The translations under genes and the position numbers were made by a program. The notes beneath the pieces were generated by a model, which saw only the letters and a list, made by a program, of their open reading frames with translations, did no database searches and was not told where the DNA came from. This document shows, in pieces, positions 23,226-35,194 of a stretch of 64,000 nt of DNA. Origin of the DNA: Poa pratensis (lineage: Eukaryota; Streptophyta; Magnoliopsida; Poales; Poaceae). The stretch covers positions 136,268,919-136,332,918 of the forward strand of contig CAMZMU010000052.1 in NCBI GenBank assembly GCA_947311845.1. Direction: 5' to 3'. Each line of letters starts with the position of its first letter. Position 1 is the stretch's first letter.

Positions 23226-24401
23226 ATATGTCATCTTCTGGTAGTGAGGATAATTTTGCTTGGATAACGAGATCACCTCGCTCAGATAATATACCGGCCT
23301 CTGCACGGTTTTGCCATCTTCTTCTCGCTCCACCACCACTACGGCACTCACAACTCGGTTTGTGGCTGCAATGTAGAGCAACATCGGCTCTTTGGGTAAT
23401 GGTGAGGCCAATATCGGCGCAGTTGCCAACAACTTTTTTAGTTCAGTGAACGCCGCATCCGCTTGCGGGGTCCACACGAAACTGTCACTTTTCTTCATTA
23501 GTTGATATAAAGGCAATGCCTTTTCACCCAACCTACTAACAAACCGACTTAAGGATGCCAAGCAACCAGTGAACATCTGCACATCCTTGAGACATATCGG
23601 CAACTTCATGCTCTCAATAGCACGAATCTTTGTCGGATTTGCCTCGATACCTCGGCTTGACATGAAGAAACCGAGTAACTTGACTACCGGTACACCAAAT
23701 GTACATTTGTCCGGGTTAAGTTTCATCCGGAATCTCCTTAGATTCGTGAATGTTTCTCTGAGATCATCAATCAGAGTGGATTTCTCCTTAGTTTTGATGA
23801 CGATATCATCGATATATACCTGCACATTTTTGCCTATTTGATCATGCAAGCATTTTTGCATACATCTTTGGTAAGTAGCACCAACATTTCTCAAACCAAA
23901 TGTCATGACCCGATAGCAATAAGCCCCGTACGGGGTAATAAAAGCAGTTTTCAATTGATCAGCAGGGTTCAGTGGTATTTGGTGAAAACCAGAATATGCA
24001 TCTACAAAGGATAACAGCTCACACCCGGCTGTGGAATCGATCACTTGATCAATCCGAGGCAGCGGGAATGGATCCTTAGGACATGCCTTGTTCAAGTTTG
24101 TGAAATCAATACACATGCGCCACACCTTGGCCACGATCGGTTCATCCTTTTTCTTTTCCACCGGGACCAGGTTAGACAACCAGTCCGGATGCAGCACTTC
24201 CATGATGAAACCAGCTGCAAGTAACTTGGCCAGTTCATCGCCTATCACCTTTCTTCTCTCATCCGAGAGACGTCGCATGGGTTGCTTCACGGGTTTCATA
24301 TCCGGTCTGATGAACAACTCCCTCGGAACACCTGGCAGGTCCTGATTCGACCATGCAAAGATATCCTGATTCTCACGGAGGAAGTGACTAAGCTCGCCTT
24401 C
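23226..24401 (-). pseudogene. Tat reverse transcriptase and start of RNase H
   Basis: Minus strand, open from 24317 to the Tekay-1 junction. RT blocks are visible in order: LLAAGFIMEVLHPDWLSN, WRMCIDFTNLNKACPKDPFPLP, SFVDAYSGFHQIPL, the catalytic YIDDIVIK, and LNPDKCTFGV. The connection and first half of the ordinary RNase H follow (YLSEVISLSKQNYPHYQKM). The expected catalytic Asp at the start of this RNase H appears replaced (LLYIAATNRV), in line with the degenerate first RNase H of Tat elements. Tekay-1 entered after the codons for Lys-Met-Thr-Tyr. The frame resumes at 10526 with GVYMAAKK. Confidence 0.88.
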
Positions 24402-26620
24402 CTATTTCTCGGTCAGCCCGGTACCAATGATGACGTTGTGGTCTGGGAACGCCGGGTCGACGTTGATCTTCTTCGTCTCCTTCGGCACCTGGAATGCCGC
24501 ACTCTGCTCCGGGTTAGTCATACCCGGCATACCGAGTTGCGCGGACTGGGCCAGCGCCACCACTTCCTGGATCCTCTTTTTCTCCGCAGCAATGATTAAT
24601 GACTCGGCCAGACAAGAGCCAGCCGAGGCGCACTCCAAGGAACGCTTATAGTTACCCGAGATGGTGATGATGCCATTAGGACCTAGCAGCTTCATCTTGA
24701 GGTAAGCCACATGGGTAGATATCATGAACTTGGTCAGCGCTGGTCTACCGAGCAAAGCATGGTATGGACTTTCAAGGTCCACCACCTCGAACTAGATGCT
24801 CTCAGTTCTGCAGTTGTCCTTGGTGCCGAATAACACATCAACCCAAATTTTGCCCATAGGTGCACATGAGACACCAGGCACTATACCGTGAAAGATTGTA
24901 TGACTCGGCTGCAACATGTTTGCCGAGATGCCCATTTTCAAAATGGTGTCTCGATACATGATGTTGATGCTGCTCCCATTGTCAATGAGAACTCGGGTGA
25001 ACCTGACATTGATGGTGGGCCCGATGAATGTCGGATCCACCACTAGAGCGTAACCTCCCGGGCTTGGCATGATCCGGGGATGGTCCTTCATGCTCCAGCT
25101 GATCTCCTGATCAGACCAGTGCATATACTTCGGCACAGCCGGCATAACCGCGTTTACCTCCTTTGCACGCCGGTTCAGGCTCTGCTTGTCAGTTGGCTCG
25201 GTCACAAAGACCACATAGCTCTGATGAGCCTCTCTATACTCACCCTGGCGATATTCTCCCTGGCAGCTAGGACCAGTATTGTCGTTGTTGCCTCCGACAT
25301 TCACTTGGTTAACATCTTCTGGCCTTCTCATGATATCCACAGGTCTCGGAGCTACAGGCCTCTGTGGAGGCGCATTCACGGGAACGGTGTTTGCCCCGGT
25401 GAGCGGTAGTGTGGGAGGTCTCTGAGGTGTTCTCATCTGATTTCCTCCGGATCCTCCCCCTTCCTTCAACGTGCGCTGATACCAGCTGCACTGCCGGGTT
25501 GAATGATTAGCCGGCCTGCGGGGGTCGTGCGTGTGATAGCTGCAGGGTCCATCCAGCATTGCCTCATAGGTTAACCTTGGCCTATCCTCCCAAGGCTTCC
25601 TCTGGTCACTCCACTGTCTCTTCCCATCTTGGTTTTGGCCCCATGCAGGACCGCTGTTCTTTTGACACTGGCTATTGCCGGCATCTGGCTGATCTTGATC
25701 AACTGCAGCAACTTGATTCGAACCGTACCGGTAATCCAGCCGGTCCTCTCTCCTCTTGTTCCCGAAATCCTGGCGGTCACCTCGCCTGGATGGTCCGGGT
25801 CCATTGTTGACCGGTATCTTCTACTCGGTTACACCGAGTTCAGCAAGGGCTGCATCGGATCACCCAGTGCATAGCTATCCGCAATCCGGATTGTCTCGAC
25901 CAAGGTGGCCGGCATCTCCCTTTGCAACTTCTGCCAGAGCATGGAGCCGTGTCGGCACCCTTGAGCAAACCATGAAATGGCATGCGCTTCAACAACTCCT
26001 TCACAGGAATTGCGAACAGTACTCCACCGAGTCAAGTAGTCCTGGTCAGTTTCATCATCCCTCTGCTTGCACATGGCAAGCTGCTGAGGACGATTCGGCC
26101 TCTTGTATGTGCTGGAGAAATTGCTAACAAAGGCTTCTTCAAAGTCCAGCCAGCAGTCAACGCTGCCCTCCCGCAAGTTGATCAGCCAGATCCGGGTTGG
26201 CCCTTCCAACATTTGCGGGATATACCTTACCGCCCATCAGCGGTTTCTTCCCGCGATATGCACTGCCGACACATAATCTGTCAGCTAGTCTTCTGGCTTA
26301 GTACTGCCGTCATATGTCTTTGTGCCCCGGTTCAATTGAAAGTGCGGCACCGGTGGTTCCCTTATGATCCGAGGTCCAAAGCATGCGGGGCCAGGTGGGC
26401 CTTGCTCTTCCAGCATCTCGGACATAAAGATTTTGTCCAACTTGTAGCGTGCATCATTCGCCGACAACTGGCGAGGTCCCAGCCGGGATCCTAGTGCACC
26501 TTCATATCTCTGATACCCGGCTCTCTCCATAGCCGAGTAACCATCATCATAACGATTTGCCCCCTGGTCATCACCTTGTGGCTGCTGATGCATCCTAAAT
26601 GCATCTACTTTTCCAAGCAC
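24402..26620 (-). pseudogene. Tat gag and aspartic protease
   Basis: Minus strand, in several frames. From 26620 the frame reads a charged N-terminal segment, then VPHFQLNRGTKTYDGSTKPED. The retrotransposon gag domain follows (WLINLREGSVDCWLDFEEAFVSNF, RDDETDQDYLTRWSTVRN), then a basic/Pro-rich region. The protease carries LIDNGSSINIMY (active-site Asp; DNG in place of DTG/DSG), and HALLGRPALTKFM at 24785-24402. Frames break near 26270, 25830, 25565 and 24790, so the polyprotein is dead. The N-terminus is lost at the Athila junction. In the family gag forms the particle and the protease cuts the polyprotein. Confidence 0.75.
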
Positions 26621-26622
26621 TT

Positions 26623-27946
26623 TGCCTCATAATTTGCTCCGGAATCTTCCCATATTTGAATAAAACTGCTGAATCTGACGCTGTTTTTAGCAAAGTCTCT
26701 TTTCTGGCTATTTTTGCAGGAAATAAAATCGGGGGAAGATACCACGTCAATTTTTATGGAAAAGGAAGACGATGGAGCAAAGATGGACACGAGGAAGCGC
26801 TCGAGGGCCAAAAGGGGGCCCCTACGCGGCCACAGTACCAGGCTGCGTGGGCCCACCCCAAATGGGCCTCGGGCACCGCCTCGCCTTCGGTCTTCGACGT
26901 ACCCCTTCATATATACAGAAAAGTGCTTGCCCTAGGAGGAGAGGAGCTTTCGCGAAACACACCGCCGCCGCCACCACGATCTTCGTTTCGGGGACAGATT
27001 GATCCAGGATTTCTCCTCCGGTGGAGGGATCCGGAGGCCGTCTTCACCGCCATCTTCACCGCCTTCATCTCCATCGACCATGAGCTCCTTCACCATCACC
27101 ATGTGTGAGTAGTCCGCTGTAGGCATGTGAGGTGGATGGGGATTGGATGAGATTGATCATGTAATGCTACCCGGTGTCCGGGATTTTAGGGGTTTATCTT
27201 CAGGATACTTTTGTACTGTGTTGATGCACTCTTGCTATGTTTAATGCTTTCTACTAGGACCCGAGTGGCATGATTTCAGTACTGAATTTATATTGCCTCA
27301 TCATATATTTGAGTTTGGTACTTATCTGCAAAGTGTATCACCTGCTATTATGTTGAACCTGCGAACCCTAAAAGTGACATATAGGGAAAACAAGGGGGAG
27401 ATGTTTTAGTTTGAGGATTCTATGTGTTCATGAAGTGTTAATGCATTGCTCCGGTCTATTCAAAAGGGTAGACCTTAATTACCCGTAGTTCCAAGTTGGC
27501 CTGGTAAAATGGGCGGGTAGGACAATAGATGTTGTGCAAATTCTCTTGGTTAGTACGCACAGCTAATTATGGAACACATACCTACATATATCGGAGTTAG
27601 AGATACATCCCATTGCTAGCTATATCTTATTATATGATCAATCTCATTCATGCAACACCCTGCTATCACCTCATGCCTACGTTTTAGATCTCTGAGTTAC
27701 ACCTTCACTTTTCCGGTAAAAACTGGGAAACACTTGTCAACTGTTGTTGTTCTGCTTGTTACTTGAATCATACTACTGCTATCACTATTACTGCTGCAAG
27801 TTATTGATATACAGGTGTGGTTGAGAGTGACACCTCAATTGCCAAAGTCTTATTGATATTCTTGTGTTCCCATCGAGTCAAACTATAAATTTGGGGTAAT
27901 ACTTCCCAACGAAGACTTCAGCGATCTCCTATACTTGTGGGTATCA
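26623..27946 (+). repeat. 5' LTR of the Athila element
   Basis: Runs from TGCCTCATAA (26623; an alternative TG start is 26635) to GTGGGTATCA (27946), ten bases before the primer site. Length is about 1.32 kb. It has a U3-type region, a TATA box, then GC-rich 5' leader-like sequence and a long AT-rich R/U5. The 5' boundary is uncertain because the other LTR is not in the window. No credible ORF. Confidence 0.65.
26909..26916 (+). promoter_or_regulatory. TATA box of the Athila LTR
   Basis: CATATATACAG inside the LTR, about 290 bases from its start, preceding the GC-rich leader. It is the likely promoter of the genomic RNA. Confidence 0.55.
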
Positions 27947-27956
27947 AGACGTTTTC

Positions 27957-27974
27957 TGGCGCCGTTGCCGGGGA
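27957..27974 (+). promoter_or_regulatory. Primer-binding site of the Athila element
   Basis: TGGCGCCGTTGCCGGGGA, ten bases after the LTR end. This is the usual Athila-lineage site, complementary to a tRNA-Asp 3' end. Confidence 0.85.
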
Positions 27975-28037
27975 ACCTAGCTTTATCGGTAAGACAACTT
28001 GCTATCATTCATTTGCTGCACTTGCTTCTTCCTAACC

Positions 28038-28357
28038 ATGGGTTAGGAAAAGACTACTCCGAAGGAAGTGAGGCCTTCGACCACTCACAGAGGTACGGAT
28101 TTGCCAAGTAGGCCAAACTTTTCGCCCAATGTTGTTTCTACTGTTGCTCCTAAGAAAAAGGGAAAAGTTTTGTCTAGCTCACCTTTGTCTAAAATGTCTA
28201 CTAGTAATGAAAATGATTTAATATGTGGTACCATAGACAAAGAAGTGACTCCTGAAATACCTGAAACACTTGAAACATCTGAGATAACTGAAACACCTGA
28301 AAATCTTGAATCTTCTATTATTAAAAATGTGGAATCTGAGTTAGAAGATAATGAATA
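28038..28357 (+). pseudogene. Athila gag, N-terminal part
   Basis: The ATG at 28038 is followed at codon 3 by TAG (28044-28046). After it the frame is open, with a basic region (APKKKGKVLSSS) and a Glu/Thr/Pro-rich tail, up to the Helitron-1 junction within a Tyr codon. The first base of the Tyr codon pair (TA) is before the Helitron and the last (T) is after it at 36236. Confidence 0.75.
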
Positions 28358-28704
28358 TCTATTATATAATTAAAACACAAGACAAACAACGGCTCAGATT
28401 AACCGAGGAAAAGTGAACGGTGTAGATTTAAAATTACCGCAACGTGCACAAGCGAGGAGCAAGGTCGGTTACGAGAAGGCTACAGAGATTTGCATGGATA
28501 CGTGATCGATTATACCTTCCTAACACAAGTATGCGCTATTTTGGTATTGTCTAGATCGTAGCGTACGGGCATCTGACACCAATATAGAGACACCACAATT
28601 ATTACGACGGCCCGCCGTCTTCTCTGTCCCAATCGTAGCTGAGCGCATCGGAATCCTTTTCTTTGTTATCGAATAATAAAGCATACCAGGAGGAGATGCG
28701 ATTC

Positions 28705-28832
28705 CTCTCCGGGTAATCTTGCGAGCTTGAAGAAAGACAAGGCCGGGCGGCCGGCGGCCACAGTCTTGCTCTCCGGGCAATCTTGAGAGCTTGAAGAAAG
28801 ACAAGGCCGGGCGGCCGGCGGCCACGGTCCGC
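28705..28832. repeat. 64 bp tandem duplication in Helitron-1
   Basis: Two copies begin CTCTCCGGG at 28705 and 28769, with a GC-rich core (GGCCGGGCGGCCGGCGGCCAC). A partial, more diverged copy of the core is near 28950-28993. Confidence 0.8.
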
Positions 28833-29246
28833 CACATCTAGAACCAGTCAGCTCTCCACGCACTGAATCGATTGGTTTCTCATCTACGTATACCTCTATG
28901 GATGACATGGCAGGATGAGGTGCGAGTGACCACACAATCTAGCTAGCTTCATGAAAGGCAAGACCGGGCCGCCGGCCGGCCGCCACATCATGATCCTGTC
29001 AGCTCTCCGTACTAAGCCTAAATCATGGTGGCGATCGCCGATCAGGATCTTCGTGGCTGCCACTCAAGCACCTGACATCCAAATCGATGAGCTTGATTAG
29101 ACTACAACTTTCAAACCATGAGTTCGGGGGCACCGTATGGTAAGCCTGCAGCTACTACGTTATACATGCACGATCATAGGAGATCATAGGAATTGGTAGT
29201 CCTGATGTTGCACTTGCATCTGCATGATGTAAGGATGGATACATAT

Positions 29247-29410
29247 CCTCAACTAAATTCATACTTCAGATTATTTATTTCTCCCGGTTTGTACGATGTC
29301 GTGTCGTGATAATAAGTGCAGTGGACATTGTTTTTGCAGGGATGAATAAATAACCTCAATTAAATTCATACTTCAGATTATCTATTTCTCCCGGTTTGTA
29401 CGATGTCGTG
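29247..29410. repeat. 107 bp spaced direct repeat in Helitron-1
   Basis: CCTCAA[C/T]TAAATTCATACTTC... to ...GTACGATGTCGTG occurs at 29247 and 29354, about 55 bases each. The sequence around it (28994-29986) has no recognised gene. Confidence 0.75.
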
Positions 29411-29986
29411 TTCCCGGGAACAATTATAAATTGAATGAATGTTATTTAAAATCACTCCACTACTGATGCCATTAAATTGATCGAAGAAAAATCCAAGATT
29501 GGCTAAACGGCAGCAACAATCAATCTTGCCGATAACCGAGGCGACCACGGCGATCTGGGTGCCATGGAACACAAAACGTGCGTGAGTCTACCTCAAGGTC
29601 TTTAGCAAAGCCGACATGCCGCCGTATTAAATCCATGCCGACGTGCCTACCTCAAGCTCAAGGAGCAAACACCATCCGATGTGACGTAAGCGTAGAGGAT
29701 TTAATGACGCGGCGACCGGCGTGCATTTTTGCCTCAGATGGGCTTCATTATTTTCTGATTAGTGGGTCAAGCAGTTTATGTCCTCTCCGCAAGCATTGTC
29801 GTCCAGACGTAGGACACGGAGTCGCGCCGGGCGATTTTCTCCGGCCCGCCGGCGTTGGCTTTCAGGTTCGCGCGTGAAGCAACCCACGGCGGCGCATTGT
29901 GTCCAGCAGGCATCCACAGCGACGTTGAGACCTCTGTGACTCTCTAACTGGATTAGCTCCTGCAATTCAATTATGCCCACGATTGG

Positions 29987-30330
29987 GTATTTTTTGCCAA
30001 ATTTGGCCTCTTTCGCGAACTAATGACGAATCTGTTCGCTCCCGGAAACTAATTTTAAATCTGGCCCCTGAGGTCGGCGCCAACGCAAATGGAGCCGAAC
30101 TTGTGCAGTTCGGCGCCAACCAAAATTTGCAAATCTGACCTCTGAGGTCGGCGCCAACGAAAATGGAGCCGAACTTGTGCAGTTCGGCGAAATGGCGCGT
30201 CGCCGAACTGCACAAGGTCGGCTCCATTTGCGTTGGCGCCGACCTCAGGGGGCCAGATTTGGAATTAGTTTCCGGGAGCGGCCAAATTCGTCATTAGTTC
30301 GCGAAAGAGGCCAGATTTGACAAAAAATAC
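29987..30330. mobile_element. Fold-back MITE, probably Mutator-like
   Basis: A 344 bp element that is mostly one long inverted repeat. The left arm GTATTTTTTG... pairs with the right arm ...CAAAAAATAC over roughly 140 bases with few mismatches. The 9-base flanks CACGATTGG (29978-29986) and CACGACTGG (30331-30339) match at 8 of 9, as expected for a Mutator-type target duplication. The inner part repeats a GGTCGGCGCCAACG / GAGCCGAACTTGTGCAGTTC unit twice on the left. No coding capacity. Confidence 0.8.
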
Positions 30331-30399
30331 CACGACTGGGAATAAGTGAAATACATGGTGCTGGAATTTGCTCGCAAAAGGAGGAGAAGACTTTTTTTT

Positions 30400-33300
30400 T
30401 ACGGCCTAATGGAAACATATTTGAATATTTTTGAATAAATTTTAAATTCTTTTCCTCAAATTACAAATTGAATTTAACGAATCCCGATTTTTTATATAAA
30501 ATCCAGAAAAACATTAAATTTGCAAAAAACAATATCTTTTCACTGGTTTATCAGAAAAATATGAATTATATGTCAAAATGTTCAGAAAAATAAATCTAAT
30601 TTGTTTGTGTTAAAATCCATACATTTTGGAACATTCCAATTTGAAAAATATTTGGAAACAACCTAAAGCAATTATGTATTTAAAATTTTAATTAATCGAC
30701 TTATTTTCGCTGTTTCGTCAGGAAAATATGAAACAAATATATAAACATAAAAAAAATATTAATGCGAAAATGTTTTATAAATATTTGAACAATAACTACA
30801 ACAGTATTTCGAACCTACAGATATGGAAAAACAATAATTCAAAATACAATTAAATTTAAATTTTGCATCTACTAAAATCGTTTATTCCTACAAAATTCAA
30901 ATATTTAACAACCTAAAAAAACAAATTTACATACAAATAAGTTACCAATTTTAACAAATTCCAAAAACTAAACAATTCACACATGTATTTTTTAAAAAAA
31001 ATCAACGGTTCCAGATCTGAATAACTTTTGAATATGGACATTTCAGAAATTTGAACAACTTCACAACCTAGACAATTTTTGAATTTCAACAATTTTACGA
31101 TCGAACAATTCAAAATTTTAGCCCATGGGCGCGGCAAAGCCGCAAAAACTAAAAAAATAGCAAAAAAAATGTTGACATTTTTTCGGAAATAATTGCAAAA
31201 AATTCTAAATATAATTTTGCAATTATTCTAAAAAATGCAAACTAACAATTTGAAAACATAAAAGACGGTGGAAACCGCGGCCTGTCCAGCCCTCCACGTC
31301 GCGGGCTATCCACAGCCGTCTGATCTGCGAAATGGACGGCTGGGATTAGCACACGTCGCCCCCAAATCGACGACACTGTTCACTTCCGATTTTCTACCAA
31401 TCAGGAAGCACCACGCGTCCCGGTCGCCAGCCGGTAGCAGCCCGTCCCGACGGTCACCGTGCCTATTTTGCAGAAAAACACCCGAAAGAACCAACCCGTG
31501 CCCCGCGGTCCAAAACTTAACACGAAGAAGGACCTTATTGTAATTCCTCTCAACCACACGGGCTTTCCTGCAAAAACGCCATCGCACTTCCCCCTCCCTC
31601 TTCTCTCTCTCCCGCGACCTCCAGGTCGCCGTCACCGCCGCTGCGCGCCGCCGCCGGTCCCCGCCTCCCCGCTCAGATCGACGGGGGCGAGGAGGTGCGC
31701 CGCCGTCCCCTCCACATCCTCACCGGAGATCAGCCGCCGGGACGCTCTGTCGGCGCAGGGATCGTCGCCGGCGCGCTCGGCATCTTCGGCCGCGTCCGCG
31801 CGCCTCCGGCCGCGCTCCGGTGACCTCCGGCGACCCAAACGGAGCGGCGCCGCCGCACCCGGGTGCTCCACATCCGCGCGCACACGCCGCGACCCGCCTC
31901 GTGACCCGGAACGGTGGGATTCGACGCCGGCGCCGCCGTCGTCGCCGCGGGCGTTTCCGCCGCTGATGACGTCATCAAAACGTCATGGTGGGACCACGCT
32001 GTCAGCGGCTGGAATTTCCCTGAAAATACAGAAAATGATTAAACATTAGAAATTTAATATCTTCCTGTTTATCCACAAGAAAAAAACGAAAAAAATATCA
32101 TTACGGCCTAATGGAAACATATTTGAATATTTTTGAATAAATTTTAAATTCTTTTCCTCAAATTACAAATTGAATTTAACGAATCCCGGTTTTTTATATA
32201 AAATCCAGAAAAACATTAAATTTGCAAAAACAATATCTTTTCACTGGTTTATCAGAAAAATATGAATTATATGTCAAAATGTTCAGAAAAATAAATCTAA
32301 TTTGTTTGTGTTAAAATCCATACATTTTGGAACATTCCAATTTGAAAAATATTTGGAAACAACCTAAAGCAATTATGTATTTAAAATTTTAATTAATCGA
32401 CTTATTTTCGCTGTTTCGTCAGGAAAATATGAAACAAATATATAAACATAAAAAAAATATTAATGCGAAAATGTTTTATAAATATTTGAACAATAACTAC
32501 AACAGTATTTCGAACCTACAGATATGGAAAAACAATAATTCAAAATACAATTAAATTTAAATTTTGCATCTACTAAAATCGTTTATTCCTACAAAATTCA
32601 AATATTTAACAACCTAAAAAACAAATTTACATACAAATAAGTTATCAATTTTAACAAATTCCAAAAACTAAACAATTCACACATGTATTTTTTTTAAAAA
32701 ATCAACGGTTCCAGATCTGAATAACTTTTGAATATGGACATTTCAGAAATTTGAACAACTTCACAACCTAGACAATTTTTGAATTTCAACAATTTTACGA
32801 TCGAACAATTCAAAATTTTAGCCCACGGGCGCGGCAAAGCCGCGAAAACTAAAAAAATAGCAAAAAAAATGTTGACATTTTTTCGGAAATAATTGCAAAA
32901 AATTCTAAATATAATTTTGCAATTATTCTAAAAAATGCAAACTAACAATTTGAAAACATAAAAGACGGTGGAAACCGCGGCCTGTCCAGCCCTCCACGTC
33001 GCGGGCTATCCACAGCCGTCCGATCTGCGAAATGGACGGCTGGGATTAGCACACGTCGCCCCCAAATCGACGACACTGTTCACTTCCGATTTTCTACCAA
33101 TCAGGAAGCACCACGCGTCCCGGTCGCCAGCCGGTAGCAGCCCGTCCCGACGGTCACCGTGCCTATTTTGCAGAAAAACACCCGAAAGAACCAACCCGTG
33201 CCCCGCGGTCCAAAACTTAACACGAAGAAGGACCTTATTGTAATTCTTCTCAACCACACGGGCTTTCCTGCAAAAACGCCATCGCACTTCCCCCCTCCCT

Positions 33301-34654
33301 CTTCTCTCTCTCCCGCGACCTCCAGGTCGCCGTCACCGCCGCTGCGCGCCGCCGCCGTCCCCGCCTCCCCGCTCAGATCGACGGGGGCGAGGAGGTGCGC
33401 CGCCGTCCCCTCCACATCCTCAACGGAGATCAGCCGCCGGGACGCTCTGTCGGCGCAGGGATCGTCGCCGGCGCGCTCGGCATCTTCGGCCGCGTCCGCG
33501 CGCCTCCGGCCGCGCTCCGGCGACCTCCGGCGACCCAAACGGAGCGGCGCCGCCGCACCGGGTGCTCCACATCCGCGCGCACACGCCGCGACCCGCCTCG
33601 CGACCGGAACGGCGGGATTCGGCGCCGGCGCCGCCGTCGTCGCCGCGGGCGTTTCCGCCGCTGATGACGTCATCAAAACGTCATGGTGGGACCACGCTGT
33701 CAGCGGCTGGAATTTCCTTGAAAATACAGAAAATGATTAAACATTAGAAATTTAATATCTTCCTGTTTATCCACAAGAAAAAAACGAAAAAAATATCATT
33801 ACGGCCTAATGGAAACATATTTGAATATTTTTGAATAAATTTTAAATTCTTTTCCTCAAATTACAAATTGAATTTAACGAATCCCGGTTTTTTATATAAA
33901 ATCCAGAAAAACATTAAATTTGCAAAAAACAATATCTTTTCACTGGTTTATCAGAAAAATATGAATTATATGTCAAAATGTTCAGAAAAATAAATCTAAT
34001 TTGTTTGTGTTAAAATCCATACATTTTGGAACATTCCAATTTGAAAAATATTTGGAAACAACCTAAAGCAATTATGTATTTAAAATTTTAATTAATCGAC
34101 TTATTTTCGCTGTTTCGTCAGGAAAATATGAAACAAATATATAAACATAAAAAAAAATATTAATGCGAAAATGTTTTATAAATATTTGAACAATAACTAC
34201 AACAGTATTTCGAACCTACAGATATGGAAAAACAATAATTCAAATACAATTAAATTTAAATTTTGCATCTACTAAAATCGTTTATTCCTACAAAATTCAA
34301 ATATTTAACAACCTAAAAAAACAAATTTACATACAAATAAGTTACCAATTTTAACAAATTCCAAAAACTAAACAATTCACACATGTATTTTTTTAAAAAA
34401 TCAACGGTTCCAGATCTGAATAACTTTTGAATATGGACATTTCAGAAATTTGAACAACTTCACAACCTAGACAATTTTTGAATTTCAACAATTTTACGAT
34501 CGAACAATTCAAAATTTTAGCCCACGGGCGCGGCAAAGCCGCGAAAACTAAAAAATAGCAAAAAAATGTTGACATTTTTTCAGAAATAATTGCAAAAAAT
34601 TCTAAATATAATTTTGCAATTATTCTAAAAAATGCAAACTAACAATTTGAAAAC
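30400..34654 (+). repeat. Tandem array of a 1.7 kb unit in Helitron-1 (two and a half copies)
   Basis: Units begin TACGGCCTAATGGAAAC at 30400, 32103 and 33800 (periods about 1,702 and 1,698). The third stops being similar near 34654. Copies are alike to within a few percent by eye. Each full unit has an AT-rich first part with GCGGCAAAGCCGC hairpins (31131-31143, 32831-32843, 34530-34542). Copies 1 and 2 also have a GC-rich block (31265-31975, 32965-33670) that looks like promoter plus first exon: CCAATCAG near 31397, a CT-rich leader near 31590, then Ala/Arg/Pro-rich frames. I do not recognise a protein and leave those frames uncalled. Confidence 0.88.
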
Positions 34655-34910
34655 GGCCTTTTTTTGGAAAATAGTCCAAAAAAAAAACCAAACTAAAAAA
34701 ATATAAAACAATCCAACAAAAATGTGGACATTTCTTTTTGAATAATTGTAAGTAGTTCTAAATATGATTTTTGCAATAATTCAAAATAAGGCAAACTAAT
34801 AATTTCAAAAATGCCCCTTTTTTTTGAAAATAATCCAACCTATCCATATGATTTTGAAATAATTCTAAATAATGCAAACCATCAATTTTAACCATGTTCA
34901 TACAAAAAAA
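34545..34910. repeat. Decayed ~145 bp AT-rich repeats after the array
   Basis: Three increasingly diverged copies of a segment with AAACTAAAAAAATA, TGTTGACATTT / TGTGGACATTT and TTCTAAATATAATTTTGCAATTATTC begin near 34545, 34690 and 34830. They connect the 1.7 kb array with the terminator at 35075-35102. Confidence 0.55.
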
Positions 34911-35074
34911 TTACAAATATATCAACGGGATCACATCAAATTACATATGCACGACCAAAATTTAAATTTCAACTTCTATATCGTTTCTAATATAAATTCC
35001 AAATTTCCATATCGTTTCTAAATGAATTTCAACGCTTTTACGATTTAAAAAAATAAAAAAAATTGCCCACGGGT

Positions 35075-35102
35075 GCGGCGAAAGCCGCGCTTAATCCCCT
35101 AG
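35075..35102 (+). other. Internal Helitron-type terminator
   Basis: Hairpin GCGGC-GAAA-GCCGC (35075-35088), ten bases, then CTAG (35099-35102) followed by T. This is a complete Helitron 3' end 1.13 kb before the actual end of Helitron-1. It may be a bypassed terminator of the same element or the end of another Helitron nested in it. Confidence 0.7.
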
Positions 35103-35194
35103 TATGCATCAATGCGTGCCTGCCTGCATGCTTATACTGTATCGTACTAGCTACATGCGTGCCTGCCTGCATGCTTAATTTCTTCAGAAATATG

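Larger units (their letters stand above)
2051..26622 (-). mobile_element. Tat-lineage Ty3/gypsy retrotransposon (5' end cut by Athila)
   Basis: Minus-strand LTR retrotransposon with the order gag, protease, RT, ordinary RNase H remnant, archaeal-type RNase H, integrase, an antisense spliced gene, polypurine tract and 3' LTR. The second RNase H and an extra antisense ORF downstream of integrase are established traits of the plant Tat lineage (Ogre/Retand/Grande-like). Tekay-1 interrupts it at 10532-23225. Its gag N-terminus is cut near 26.62 kb where the Athila LTR starts, so its 5' LTR should lie beyond the right end of the window. The visible length without Tekay-1 is about 11.9 kb. The 5 bases left of the element are GCCAC, the predicted target-site duplication, which cannot be checked here. 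Confidence 0.85.

Noticed and set aside
31306..32049. Ala/Arg/Pro-rich frames in the 1.7 kb units (also 33006-33740)
   Set aside because: Frames differ between the units through small indels and no known protein was recognised; treated as captured GC-rich sequence.
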